From NCBI GenBank assembly GCA_023664865.1, contig JAMPEU010000003.1, positions 1 through 64,000 on the forward strand: a stretch of DNA of 64,000 nt, written 5' to 3'. Below, piece by piece: positions 50,788 to 60,052 of the stretch. The stretch's first letter is position 1; each line of letters begins with the position of its first letter. The notes below the pieces were generated by a model. It was not told the origin of the DNA. It saw only the letters and a program-made list of their open reading frames with translations, and ran no database searches. The translations under genes were made by a program, and so were the position numbers. Source of the DNA: Butyrivibrio sp. (GTDB lineage Bacteria > Bacillota > Clostridia > Lachnospirales > Lachnospiraceae).

Positions 50788-50827
50788 AAAAAAGGCGTAA
50801 AGCCTTTGATTCAAAAGACCTTACACC
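50788..50827 (-). terminator. Terminator of the ABC operon
   Basis: On the minus strand GGTGTAA pairs with TTACGCC (one G-U) and is followed by TTTTTTAT. It lies 70 bases after the stop of the ATPase gene. Confidence 0.6.
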
Positions 50828-50895
50828 ATGTTTTGTGTAATATATATTAGTTACGGAGTTATTATGCCTTTATTGCCCTATAAATTTTCCATCAA

Positions 50896-51576
50896 TTACA
50901 ACAAATACAACTCCTTATACTTCTCTTCCAATTTCACATTTTCTTTTTCAACCGCCGCGATTCTTCCGTCCTTTAAGAAAATATTATTATCGGAAATCGT
51001 ACTGACAAAATCTAAAATATGACTTGATATAACAACGATGCTCCCCATTTCTTGCGCTGCCTTAATAGCCTGCTTGAGCGCAATAATCCCCATTGTATCT
51101 ATGCCGTTCGTTGGCTCGTCTAAGATTATCAGGGGCGGATTCCCCATAAAAGCCGCAATAATCGCCGCTTTTTTCTGATTGCCCATTGAAAGTTTGCAAA
51201 ACTCGTGATTTTGATAATCGCTCAAGCCAAACATGCTAAGAGCTTGCCCGGTTTCTTCCCTAAAGCGTCCGTCGTATTTATAATCAGACACCATATGTAG
51301 AAAATCCTTTAGCGTCAGTCCGTAAGCAAGCTCCATCTTATCCGGCATATACCCGATTTGCTTTCGGTTTTCGTACTCTCTCGTATCGCAGCCATCAAGA
51401 AGCACACAGCCTTTATCTGCTTTTAATACGCCCGCCATGACTTTAAGCAAGGTGCTTTTACCAGCCCCATTGGGACCAATCAGCGCAATCACTTCTCCCT
51501 TTTTACAGGAAAAATCAATATCCCTGATTCCGTTTTGTCCATCATAACATTTAGTCACGCCGTTTATCGTAAGCAT
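50896..51576 (-). CDS. ABC transporter ATP-binding protein
   Basis: 226 residues with Walker A GPNGAGKST, signature LSMGNQKKA (a variant of LSGGQ), Walker B LIILDEP and switch His ISSHIL. The ATG at 51576 follows GGAGGGAAAATCA. It overlaps the permease gene by 13 bases. It resembles ATPases of ABC-2 exporters for peptides or antibiotics. It lies next to a two-component system, so regulation by it is plausible. Confidence 0.9.
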   Translation of the reverse strand: MLTINGVTKCYDGQNGIRDIDFSCKKGEVIALIGPNGAGKSTLLKVMAGVLKADKGCVLLDGCDTREYENRKQIGYMPDKMELAYGLTLKDFLHMVSDYKYDGRFREETGQALSMFGLSDYQNHEFCKLSMGNQKKAAIIAAFMGNPPLIILDEPTNGIDTMGIIALKQAIKAAQEMGSIVVISSHILDFVSTISDNNIFLKDGRIAAVEKENVKLEEKYKELYLL

Positions 51577-52793
51577 TGATTTTCCCTCCATGCACATGCA
51601 CTCTTTTTATACAGCCACGCCAGCATAAGCAGACCAGCCGGCAACAAAAGCGCCATAGCCAAAAAGATTATTTCACACAGTAAAATTATGCCTTCTTTAT
51701 CCCGCCTTACATTAAGGTAAAGATAAATCTGCGCCATGTACCAAACTATCAGCAGATACGATAGCATGCAAAAGCTGACTGCCGCCGCTATAAGTTCTCC
51801 GCCCATAATCAAAAAAAGCAGCAAAGGAACGGCAATATTAAAGCATATCCCTGCGGCAAAATGCACACGCAAATATTTGGAAAACGGAATCCCGATTTCT
51901 GAAAAATATTGAAAATTACCGCTCTCCTTCTTCCAGTAACAATCATTAATTAAAATCAAAAATGCGTCCGCTAAAAGAAAAAGAATGCCATGCAGCATAT
52001 GTGTCCTGCCACAATAGATAATAAAAATAAGCAGGATAATTTTAGCCGCTGTCAAACTTTTTGACTGATACAGTCTATGGATTGTAATTTTAAAGGCTTC
52101 AAGTAATGGGTACTTTTTAAATGCGTTATCTTGCTTACTTTTATTGCTACTTTTATTATAGTTTGTTCTTCCAACCCTACTTAAAATGCTATAAAGTGAT
52201 GCACTGTCTAGTCTGCTTTTATATGTCGCTCTTCGATTTATGTAAACCTTAGGGGTCGCCACACGATTATAAATTCCAACTCCTGAGTCTGCCATGTGAT
52301 TGCAATGATTGAAAATACTATCTCCTGAGTCCGCCTTACCATAATAAATATAAAATCCAACAATATAAATCAATGTATATATCAAAACCAGTAAATATAT
52401 CGGCATAACAATATCACCACATACTGCAAGCAGTACAACAAGCGCATAGGCATACCCATTAAATTGTTGGAGCATCGTGCAGATACACCCTGCCCGCTTA
52501 CTAACCGCAAGCTGGTAAAACAAATCCTTATTTCTATCATATGCTCTATACACAATCCCCTTCGCCGCGATACCGAATGTCACAATATGAATCAACGCCA
52601 ATACTATAATCACTTTATCGCCGTCCCAATTTAGAGACAATGCAATTTCAGTTACACGTTCATATAGTATTGGCGCTACATACATAGCCGCCACACAGCC
52701 TGCCACAACAGTTAGAACAAATTTTATGACTGCATACCTTAAATCCGTTAGCTTTTTCCAGATACTAAAACCGATTTTTGAATCTTTAAGCAT
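51564..52793 (-). CDS. ABC transporter permease with polar insert
   Basis: 409 residues, about ten hydrophobic segments, forming the membrane partner of the overlapping ATPase. A polar Ser/Asn/Arg-rich stretch (about 170-230, for example YKSRLDSASLYSILSRVGR) interrupts the membrane part and looks like an inserted loop. The ATG at 52793 has AAAGGAAACAGTG upstream; the GTG before it is less likely. The substrate is unknown. Confidence 0.75.
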   Translation of the reverse strand: MLKDSKIGFSIWKKLTDLRYAVIKFVLTVVAGCVAAMYVAPILYERVTEIALSLNWDGDKVIIVLALIHIVTFGIAAKGIVYRAYDRNKDLFYQLAVSKRAGCICTMLQQFNGYAYALVVLLAVCGDIVMPIYLLVLIYTLIYIVGFYIYYGKADSGDSIFNHCNHMADSGVGIYNRVATPKVYINRRATYKSRLDSASLYSILSRVGRTNYNKSSNKSKQDNAFKKYPLLEAFKITIHRLYQSKSLTAAKIILLIFIIYCGRTHMLHGILFLLADAFLILINDCYWKKESGNFQYFSEIGIPFSKYLRVHFAAGICFNIAVPLLLFLIMGGELIAAAVSFCMLSYLLIVWYMAQIYLYLNVRRDKEGIILLCEIIFLAMALLLPAGLLMLAWLYKKSACAWRENQCLR

Positions 52794-52820
52794 CACTGTT
52801 TCCTTTTAATTATAATCCAT

Positions 52821-53002
52821 AACAATTCAGTCTGCCGGTGCATGAACACATATGATTTCCTGACGCGGTCCTTGAAAAACGCCGGTCCTTAGTGAAAAAG
52901 CTGCTTTTTAGCTTTTGAACTTAGTACCGCTGCGTTTTTCACGGAACGAGAGTGTACCGCAAAGGAAACCATATGTGTTCATGCACTCTCGACTAAACTG
53001 TT
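52821..53002 (-). repeat. Palindromic repeat family 2, full copy B (inverted)
   Basis: Arms GCATGAACACATATG / CATATGTGTTCATGC are perfect complements. The core (about 52867-52940) is the reverse complement of the core at 179-255. It fills the gap between the histidine kinase stop and the permease start. Confidence 0.7.
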
Positions 53003-53009
53003 ACACTTT

Positions 53010-55472
53010 TCAATCTATCCCCCACTCCAAAATAACCTTAAACAAATCCCCGTCAATCTCTATCTTAAAAGTTCCCCCTTGCAGCTCCGTAAAACTCCTT
53101 GCTATCGCAAGCCCAAGCCCGCTGCCTTCCGTATTTCTTGACGAGTCGCCGCGCACAAAGCGTTCCGAAAGATACTGCGCATCGCCTTCAAGCTCCTGCG
53201 CCGAAATGTTTTTAATTTCAATGCGTATACTGCTGCCTTCCCTTTCATTATACAGCAGTTTCTGCGCACTGACAAATACTCTCGTGTCATGCAGCGCATA
53301 TTTAATGATATTTCCGTACAGGTTTTCAAAAATACGGTAGGTCTTCTGGGAGTCAAGCTGTAATATAACCTTCTCGTCCGGCATCGTGAAGCGCATTTTC
53401 AGCCCCGCCTCTTTAATCTTATCTTCATTCTCCAAATACGCCTGCCGCACCAGATTGCAGATGTCTACCGGAACAGGCTCAAGGTTGATATTGCCGCTGT
53501 TTGCCCTGCTCACTTCAAACAAATCTTCAATAAGCACCTTAAGTCTTAGGGATTTCTGCTCCAATGTCGCGAGATAGACTTTTCGCTGCTCATCTGTTAT
53601 ATTTTCCTCTTTCATCAGGTCAATATAGGTGATAATAGCCGTCAGCGGAGTTTTTAAGTCGTGCGACACATTGGTAATCAGCTCGGTCTTCATCATCTGG
53701 CTTTTGACTTCCTTATCCACGGCGTTCTTAAAGCCGTTCTGGATTTCATAAAGTTCTTTTTTGGACGACTCAAATACGCCGAAGTCTTCTTCAAAAGTGT
53801 TGTTAAGGTTGCCGTCTGATATCGAACCTACTGCGTTTAAAAGATTTTTATACTGCATACGGACTTTCCCGATGTATTTATTCAGCAGATAATATAAGGC
53901 AATCGAGTATATAATAATTATCGGTATGCCGAATCCCCAGAACCATAAAATAACACACAAAAGACAGCAGTTAATGATAACCAGCTTTTTAATCTGTTTG
54001 TCAACGCCCTTTTCCAAATCAGCTCCCGCTATCTCGTCACGGAATTTATTATAGCAGTTCCTGATGTATAAAAACGCTTTTCTTACACATTTACAAATCA
54101 GGCATCTTGTCTGAAGGTATTGCTTAAATCCGCGCATAATGTCGGACACTTCAAGGCATAAGAAGTACCATAACCCGAATACAAGCGCCATAACACCGAA
54201 AGCAGCGACGTATTTTAATTTTATATCAAATCCAAATCCATCCCACATATAACCTTCTGTACTCTCTACATTAGCGATAAAATAAATCACTTCATCTTCG
54301 CCAAAACTGAACGCAAGAAAGAAGATGGCAATTATCGCCATGATTTCAAAAGGCGCTTTCCGCTCTCTTTTTCCTTCCAGCATAACCGGACAAAATATGG
54401 CAAGAATAAACGTTATAGCAAAAATCCCCAATAAGATTACTAAATATAAATTTTCTGCACTTGACCAGTGGAAACTAAAAGTTGTCGAAATCGGCAGCAC
54501 AGCATTTATAGTTGAAGAACCAAGGTTATAATATCCTATATATCCGTCTTTGCCGCTTTTTATTAACTCCATCTGCTCTCTTGTAAGGGCATATGCGAAA
54601 ACAGTGTCAGCGGGTTTTTTCTGCATAAACGTAAGCTGTTTGGTTACTTTTTCTTTATCCCAGTCATAAAGGTCATAAGTTACTGTTTCAGATTCGCTTC
54701 GCATAAGTCTTGTGCTACTGCTTCCGTCCAGACTGCGTACAAGCTTAAGCAGTTTATCCGGCTCCTGTCCTTTTACGCTGATGTTCTGAAGGTTGCCCAG
54801 ACTGTCATAGTCCATGATAACATAGTAATCATAGAGTGACTCTATATTTTCGATAGCAGGGGTTTCTTTGCCGTCAGAGTCAGAATTTCCGTTTTCATTA
54901 GCATTTCCGGCATAGCCTTTAACCCTAAGCAGCTCGTCAATCGGAAGCGACGTATTTTTAATGCCCGCCCCCGTGCTTTTATCCAAGACATAATAATCCA
55001 TCAGTATTCCGATATCCGCCATTATATTCACGCGCATATCGTCAATTTCACATTTAACCATATCTGAATAATAGGAAATAATGTTGTTTAGTTCATCTAT
55101 ATCGGCAACTGTAGTAGTGCTGTCCTGCCAGTCTAAATTGTACTGTTTATATTCTTCTACAGCATTATAATCGACGGTATTCTCGTCCGCGTCCTTTATA
55201 ATAGTATCATAGAGTTCTTCAATCGCACCGTCCCTATTGCCACCCTTATCCATTACATCTTTATACAGGACATAGTTGCAGCGAAACAGCAGGCTGACAA
55301 ACGCTTCGTTCTCAAGCGTCTCCTTTCCTTCCCTTGCCCGAAACTGCGCCGCCTGTCTACTGAAATATGGGAAAAACGCCACAAACAACGCCGATGTAAA
55401 TATTGTTATGATTATCCCTGTTAATAACGCCTTATTATATTTTCTATTACATTTTTTCGATTTTATATCCAA
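53010..55472 (-). CDS. Large multi-pass sensor histidine kinase
   Basis: 820 residues. TM1 (about 15-36) is followed by an extracellular domain of about 300 residues, TM segments at about 340-362, 373-392, 420-442 and 497-530, a HAMP-like linker, HisKA with His604 (NVSHDLKTPLTAI) and a HATPase end with GSGLGLAIARSF. The extra membrane pairs after the sensor domain are unusual for a classical kinase. It overlaps its response regulator by 26 bases and lies upstream of the ABC genes. The stimulus is unknown. Confidence 0.9.
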   Translation of the reverse strand: MDIKSKKCNRKYNKALLTGIIITIFTSALFVAFFPYFSRQAAQFRAREGKETLENEAFVSLLFRCNYVLYKDVMDKGGNRDGAIEELYDTIIKDADENTVDYNAVEEYKQYNLDWQDSTTTVADIDELNNIISYYSDMVKCEIDDMRVNIMADIGILMDYYVLDKSTGAGIKNTSLPIDELLRVKGYAGNANENGNSDSDGKETPAIENIESLYDYYVIMDYDSLGNLQNISVKGQEPDKLLKLVRSLDGSSSTRLMRSESETVTYDLYDWDKEKVTKQLTFMQKKPADTVFAYALTREQMELIKSGKDGYIGYYNLGSSTINAVLPISTTFSFHWSSAENLYLVILLGIFAITFILAIFCPVMLEGKRERKAPFEIMAIIAIFFLAFSFGEDEVIYFIANVESTEGYMWDGFGFDIKLKYVAAFGVMALVFGLWYFLCLEVSDIMRGFKQYLQTRCLICKCVRKAFLYIRNCYNKFRDEIAGADLEKGVDKQIKKLVIINCCLLCVILWFWGFGIPIIIIYSIALYYLLNKYIGKVRMQYKNLLNAVGSISDGNLNNTFEEDFGVFESSKKELYEIQNGFKNAVDKEVKSQMMKTELITNVSHDLKTPLTAIITYIDLMKEENITDEQRKVYLATLEQKSLRLKVLIEDLFEVSRANSGNINLEPVPVDICNLVRQAYLENEDKIKEAGLKMRFTMPDEKVILQLDSQKTYRIFENLYGNIIKYALHDTRVFVSAQKLLYNEREGSSIRIEIKNISAQELEGDAQYLSERFVRGDSSRNTEGSGLGLAIARSFTELQGGTFKIEIDGDLFKVILEWGID

Positions 55473-56154
55473 CTCCCCACACCACCTTTAAATATTTTGG
55501 TTCCTTCGGGTTGATTTCTATTTTTTCCCGAATCCTTCTGACATGCACCATGATTGTATCGGTATTTACCGCCTGCTCATTCCAGACGCGCTCATAGATT
55601 TCTTCTGCACTGAACACGCGCCCCGGATTTTTAACAAGAAGAAGTAAAATCTTAAACTCCATCGGCGTAAGCTTAACCGGCGCACCGTCCACAGTGACTT
55701 CTACAGTATCTTCATTAAGTTCGAGTCCGCCTATTATATAGACTTTTTCATTATTCTGCCTGCTGTCTACGGCGTCGAGATATCTGCGGTAACGCCTAAG
55801 GTGTGAATTGACTCTTGCAAGCAGTTCCATAGTTGTAAAAGGCTTAGTTACATAATCGTCCGCCCCCATGTTAAGCCCCATGATTTTATCCACTTCTTCG
55901 GATTTGGCGGAAAGCATTATCACAGGAAAGTCATAGCCTTTCTCCCGCACTTTCATCATCATGGTTATTCCGTCCATTCTCGGCATCATGACGTCCACAA
56001 TCGCCAGATGTATCGTTTCTGCCTCGATTTTCTCTAAGCCCTCAATGCCGTCCGCTGCCTGCGATACCTGATAACCCTGATTTTTAAGGTATATCTCTAT
56101 CCCTTCCCGTATTTCCTTATCATCTTCTACAATCAAAATATGAAAAGCTTCCAT
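55447..56154 (-). CDS. OmpR/PhoB-family response regulator
   Basis: 235 residues. The receiver has EDD at 10-12, Asp54 (IVDVMMPRMDG) and TKPF. The winged helix has LTPMEFKILLLLVKNPGRVF and ends with TDTIMVHVRRIREKIE, as in the VanR/PhoP-like group. It overlaps the kinase gene by 26 bases. The likely target is the ABC operon further downstream (inference from position). Confidence 0.93.
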   Translation of the reverse strand: MEAFHILIVEDDKEIREGIEIYLKNQGYQVSQAADGIEGLEKIEAETIHLAIVDVMMPRMDGITMMMKVREKGYDFPVIMLSAKSEEVDKIMGLNMGADDYVTKPFTTMELLARVNSHLRRYRRYLDAVDSRQNNEKVYIIGGLELNEDTVEVTVDGAPVKLTPMEFKILLLLVKNPGRVFSAEEIYERVWNEQAVNTDTIMVHVRRIREKIEINPKEPKYLKVVWGVGYKIEKM

Positions 56155-56215
56155 GCGCTTATCCCCCTATGCTTATAATAAACCAGATAATTGCGAAACT
56201 CTTTTTTGATATCCA

Positions 56216-56294
56216 GAGTTTAGACGAAATGAACAAAATAAGGGCGACTTGCCACTGCATCGGAGTCCCGTTTTTGTTCATTTTGACTAAACTC
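56216..56294 (+). repeat. Palindromic repeat family 1, copy 3
   Basis: Arms GAGTTTAG..CTAAACTC enclose AAATGAACAAAA / TTTTTGTTCATTT. The core is slightly diverged (GACTTGCCACTGCATCGGAG). It lies between the response regulator and the glycosyltransferase gene. Confidence 0.75.
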
Positions 56295-56329
56295 GTGACA
56301 GCAGATAGCAGTTTCACAATTACTATATC

Positions 56330-57532
56330 TTAATGCAGCCTGCCAAAATCCGCGCGGGCGACGAACCTTCTTATTCCGCTTACCCTTTCTGTATTCTGCC
56401 TATGGCTTTGTATAGCAGTATTATAATAAACTGCCGCACATTTAGCAATTTCTAAAGTCTCATATTTTGCTGCGGTCTCTAACGCGCCCCTGCTAAGATG
56501 CTCCAAATCCTGATTAAGAAGCCGGTTAAGCTTATGACTGTATTCTTCTTCGGATAAGCCTGTCATATATCCGTTTCTGCCGTTTACCACTATATCGCGT
56601 ACTCCCGTCGCATTTACGGCAAGCACAGGCGTTGCCGCCGCCATCGCCTCAAGAATGACTATGCCCTGCGTCTCTGATTGTGATGCAAAAAGAAACAAAT
56701 CCGCCGCCTTGCAGTAATTCTTAATCTCGCTATTCGCAACCTTCCCGACAAATATAACTTCGTCGCCTATGCCAAGCTTTTCCGCCAATTTCTCAAGGTC
56801 GCTCCTGCATGGTCCTTCGCCTACTATGGCAAGTTTAAAATCTGCGGCTGTCTCCTTTTTCCTTATTGCAAGTGAGCGCAGTAAAAAGTCGATGTTTTTC
56901 TCTTTTGCCAGTCTTGCCACGGTGCAGAATAAGTATTTCTTTCCACCGATAAGCTTTTGCCGAAGGTTCTCCACCACGACCTTATCTGTTGTGAAATTTT
57001 CACTTCCGATTCCGGTAGGAAGGACAGCCACGCTCACGTTGCCGCCGATTTCTAAAAGATAGTCCCGCATGGACGGCGTAGGCGCAAATATCATATCGCA
57101 TTGACTAATGTAGTCATTTACATAGTACGGCACTAAATCTGCAAGAAAAGCTGCTTTAACATAGTGAAGATACTGTTCATACCTTGTATGGTATGTAAAA
57201 CATAAAGGCACGTTATATTTCTTAGACAGATACAGCGCCGTCCTGCCAATAAGCATAGGGTGATGGACATGGATAAGGTCGAACTTTCCTTCCCTGAAAC
57301 GCCTTTCAATCTCCGTATCAAAACTATCGGGCACGGATACGCCGTTTACGATTCCTTTAATAAAGGCACGGTAGCGCACAACATTCTCATCTTCGTCCTG
57401 ATTATCATATTCGGGGGCAAATACCACCACTTCATGCCCGATTGCCCTTAAGCCTTCGCTTAACCTTTCAATTGATATGGGTACGCCGCCTATAAACGGT
57501 TTGTAATTGTTAGTCATCATTGCTATTCTCAT
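56330..57532 (-). CDS. GT4-family glycosyltransferase
   Basis: 400 residues with the GT-B fold: N-terminal MRIAMMTNNYKPFIGGVPIS, HVHHPMLIG in the first domain, and LFASQSETQGIVILEAMAA (the E-x7-E motif) in the second. It is closest in pattern to 1,2-diacylglycerol 3-glucosyltransferases that make membrane glycolipids. The neighbouring DedA gene also suggests envelope lipid work. AGGAGGATATGAGAG precedes the ATG. Confidence 0.87.
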   Translation of the reverse strand: MRIAMMTNNYKPFIGGVPISIERLSEGLRAIGHEVVVFAPEYDNQDEDENVVRYRAFIKGIVNGVSVPDSFDTEIERRFREGKFDLIHVHHPMLIGRTALYLSKKYNVPLCFTYHTRYEQYLHYVKAAFLADLVPYYVNDYISQCDMIFAPTPSMRDYLLEIGGNVSVAVLPTGIGSENFTTDKVVVENLRQKLIGGKKYLFCTVARLAKEKNIDFLLRSLAIRKKETAADFKLAIVGEGPCRSDLEKLAEKLGIGDEVIFVGKVANSEIKNYCKAADLFLFASQSETQGIVILEAMAAATPVLAVNATGVRDIVVNGRNGYMTGLSEEEYSHKLNRLLNQDLEHLSRGALETAAKYETLEIAKCAAVYYNTAIQSHRQNTERVSGIRRFVARADFGRLH

Positions 57533-57606
57533 CTCTCATATCCTCCTAAACTTGACAAGCCAGAGCAAAATTTTGCCATATTGCACAAGATTTCATTCTT
57601 AAACGC

Positions 57607-58116
57607 CTAACCCAGATAGCGCAAAACCATATCGCCGAAATAGTAGCCGGCTCCCACGAACACCAGATTCCAGACAAATACGCCGAGCGCAGAACTTATG
57701 GTATATTTCACGAAGTTCATTTTCAGTACACCCGCAGGAATGGATATCAGCGTTCTAATCATGGGGATAAGCTTGCTTATAAAAATCCCCACATACCCCT
57801 TTTGCCTAATAAGTTCAAAATTCCTGTCGATAGCTTCCTTGCTTTTCGGGAATTTTTTCAGGTATTTTTCAAGGAACAGGCTGCCGCCCGTCCAGCCTAA
57901 GAAATAAAGTATCCAGCTTCCGACCACTCCCGCTAAGAGCGTAATAAGCATTACCGAAAGAAAATTGATATTTCCTTTCGCCGCCCATATTCCCGAAAGC
58001 GGCATTATTACGCCTGCAGGAAATCCGGGAAGGTTCATGTATTCAAGCAGTACGATTACAAAAATCGCAATCGCTCCGTATTTGGTGAAATATAGTGTTA
58101 TTGTGCTTATGTCCAT
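57607..58116 (-). CDS. DedA family membrane protein
   Basis: 169 residues. It has four to five hydrophobic segments and the DedA/SNARE-associated signature FPAGVIMPLSG near the N-terminus and GKLIPMIRTLISIPAG (here SKLIPMIRTLIS) later. DedA proteins act in membrane lipid scrambling or undecaprenyl-phosphate recycling. It is on the shorter side for the family. It is encoded 74 bases upstream of the glycosyltransferase gene, in the same direction, with AAGGAG before the ATG. Confidence 0.88.
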   Translation of the reverse strand: MDISTITLYFTKYGAIAIFVIVLLEYMNLPGFPAGVIMPLSGIWAAKGNINFLSVMLITLLAGVVGSWILYFLGWTGGSLFLEKYLKKFPKSKEAIDRNFELIRQKGYVGIFISKLIPMIRTLISIPAGVLKMNFVKYTISSALGVFVWNLVFVGAGYYFGDMVLRYLG

Positions 58117-58365
58117 TTTATGTTTAATCTCCTTTCTCTATATTAGGTAATTGTAGAGCCACGTTGTACAATATAAATAACGCCTGCGCCTTCTTAAAAT
58201 CTTCAACTTTCCATAAGCAAATGCACCTTTCCCACCAATACAAATTTAATAAATACATGAGGTTCGCTATGAACATATAGAGATAATAGAATAAAAAAAA
58301 GAAAAAGTTATGTATAAAAAACAAAACTTTTTCTTAACAAATCTAAAAGAATTGATTAAAGCCTG

Positions 58366-59085
58366 TCAGATGCCCATTTTCGCCATGATGCCGTCCGCGC
58401 TCACGCCCGGATGCGTCAAATAAAGGCGGCATATCTGCTCTGCAAGCTGTATGCTTATGCCGTTTCTTTTGGCGATTTCGTCTACCGGTATTTTGCGGTT
58501 CGTATCACGCATTACGGAAATGATTATCTGCTTAAGGTCCTGCGGTATGGCAGTTTCATCTATGGTTTGTTGTCCGCCGTCTTTTGATTGCTGATTTTCA
58601 GACATTTTATTTTTGCTATCTGTAAGCGGCTTTACAGGTATCTCGATTTTCTCCACACTATAACTGCCTGAGTCTGCTATATTAAGCACAGCCATCGTAA
58701 CAGGCAGCACGAACCTTTTCGGTCCGCAGCTCCCCGGATTAAGAAACAGCCTGCCGCCCTCGCGTTTTTCCTCATACATATGAGAATGTCCAGAGATAAT
58801 GATGTCAGCGTCGGGAATCGTTTTGGGGATGCTTTTTCTATTATGAGCCATGTAGAATTTTATCCCATGCAGTTCAACAAACAAACTCTCCGGAAGCGCA
58901 GCCGCCCACTCGCCGTCAGTGTTCCCGCGGACTGCGTAAGTAGGCGCGATGCGCTTAAGTGAATCCAGTATTTCCTCTTTATCAATGTCTCCGCCATGCA
59001 GGATTGCCAGGCATCCGTTTAGTATTTCCCTCACCTGCGGACGCAGCAGTCCATGCGTATCAGAGATAATTCCTATTCTCTGCAT
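58366..59085 (-). CDS. YfcE-like metallophosphoesterase with C-terminal extension
   Basis: 239 residues. The phosphodiesterase core (1-155) has the metal ligands in ISDTHG, LHGGDID, VRGNTDG, MAHN, and SGHSHMYEE followed by LNPGSCGPKR. The extension of about 80 residues (DLKQIIISVMRDTNRKIPVD, then a helix-turn-helix-like IAKRNGISIQLAEQICRLYL) is not part of YfcE and looks like a small DNA- or protein-binding module. It is followed upstream by the PsiE-like gene, four bases away. Confidence 0.87.
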   Translation of the reverse strand: MQRIGIISDTHGLLRPQVREILNGCLAILHGGDIDKEEILDSLKRIAPTYAVRGNTDGEWAAALPESLFVELHGIKFYMAHNRKSIPKTIPDADIIISGHSHMYEEKREGGRLFLNPGSCGPKRFVLPVTMAVLNIADSGSYSVEKIEIPVKPLTDSKNKMSENQQSKDGGQQTIDETAIPQDLKQIIISVMRDTNRKIPVDEIAKRNGISIQLAEQICRLYLTHPGVSADGIMAKMGI

Positions 59086-59089
59086 TCTA

Positions 59090-59626
59090 TCACGCTTTCC
59101 TTTTTATCACGTCAGCATTTTCCACAGTACCCGCATTTTCCACCATATCCATGTTTTCTACTATATCCACTTTTCTCGCTATATCCGCATTGTCCGCTAT
59201 ATTCACACTTTCGTCGTCGCATTCTTCCACTTCATTTTTCACCTTTTTCTCCGACACATGCAGATACCTTCTAAGCACGCATAAAATCGCGATACTGATA
59301 ACGGACACAAAATCTTCAAGCGTCGTGGTGTCGTATACAATCATATGGCGCGCTACCAGAAACAGCAGCACTTCGATAATATTATCTGCATTCGGGCGGC
59401 AAAGCATCTGTAAAAACTCGATTCCGATAACCAGTATAAAAATCTTCGCCAGATAGTCTTTGAACAAAGACATATCATCCAGCAGTTCAAAGAAAACATC
59501 GAAGTTTTTTAAAAGGCTGTACGTTGACAGCAGGATTCCCCCCAATACAAGCAAAGCTGCCGCCATCTCCAATATGTCGCAAATAACCAGCATGATTTTT
59601 TTATATTTCATAATCCCTGCTTTCAT
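59090..59626 (-). CDS. PsiE-like membrane protein with degenerate Asn/Asp/Val tail
   Basis: 178 residues. Four hydrophobic segments (about 10-33, 50-75, 80-98 and 105-122) with the family-like ARHMIVYDTTTLEDFVSVIS point to PsiE (phosphate-starvation-inducible E) proteins. The final 40 residues are an imperfect six-residue repeat (VENMDMVENAGTVENADV). It is encoded four bases upstream of the phosphodiesterase gene, suggesting an operon. Confidence 0.78.
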   Translation of the reverse strand: MKAGIMKYKKIMLVICDILEMAAALLVLGGILLSTYSLLKNFDVFFELLDDMSLFKDYLAKIFILVIGIEFLQMLCRPNADNIIEVLLFLVARHMIVYDTTTLEDFVSVISIAILCVLRRYLHVSEKKVKNEVEECDDESVNIADNADIARKVDIVENMDMVENAGTVENADVIKRKA

Positions 59627-59792
59627 TATCGTTTATGCTCCTTTTTAGTATATGCTATATTTAATTGATAGTTTAGTGGTTATTATATTATCTGTCAATC
59701 GGTTTTGCCTTGAAAATTAATAGACTTTATCACTCAAGCATGTTATACTAAGCATAACGCAGCAACTAATTTTATAATTGGGAGGCGATTAC

Positions 59793-59987
59793 ATGCCAAG
59801 TACAAATTTGGAAATAACTCAAAAAGCAATGGAGGATTTTAAAAAAATTCAAAGACACATGTTAATTGCACGCAAAGAAAATGCAACCGAAACATATGAA
59901 AGTTTAAAGGAAGAATATGTATACCTTAAAAGTCTTTTAAATGTTGCAGGCGTAAATCTGACAGAATTGGACAAAATCAAAGAATAG
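59793..59987 (+). CDS. Small helical protein of unknown function
   Basis: 64 residues, MPSTNLEITQKAMEDFKKIQ onward. It is wholly helical and probably folds as a two-helix hairpin. GGGAGGCGATTAC precedes the ATG, which supports a real gene and excludes the upstream TTG. It is not confidently recognised. It converges on the peptidoglycan-binding gene and is followed by the hairpin at 59988-60050. Confidence 0.65.
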   Translation: MPSTNLEITQKAMEDFKKIQRHMLIARKENATETYESLKEEYVYLKSLLNVAGVNLTELDKIKE

Positions 59988-60050
59988 AACTGAATAGGCG
60001 GCGTGGAAACATATATATCCATGCCGCCATAGGCTAAACTGTTCTCATTA
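59988..60050. repeat. Core-less family 2 element acting as convergent terminator
   Basis: GGCGGCGTGGA / TCCATGCCGCC stem with outer AGAAC/GTTCT arms. CCATGCC..ATAGGCT and CTAAACTGTT match the right ends of the two full family 2 elements. Its position between convergent genes suggests use as a terminator. Confidence 0.5.
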
Positions 60051-60052
60051 CT

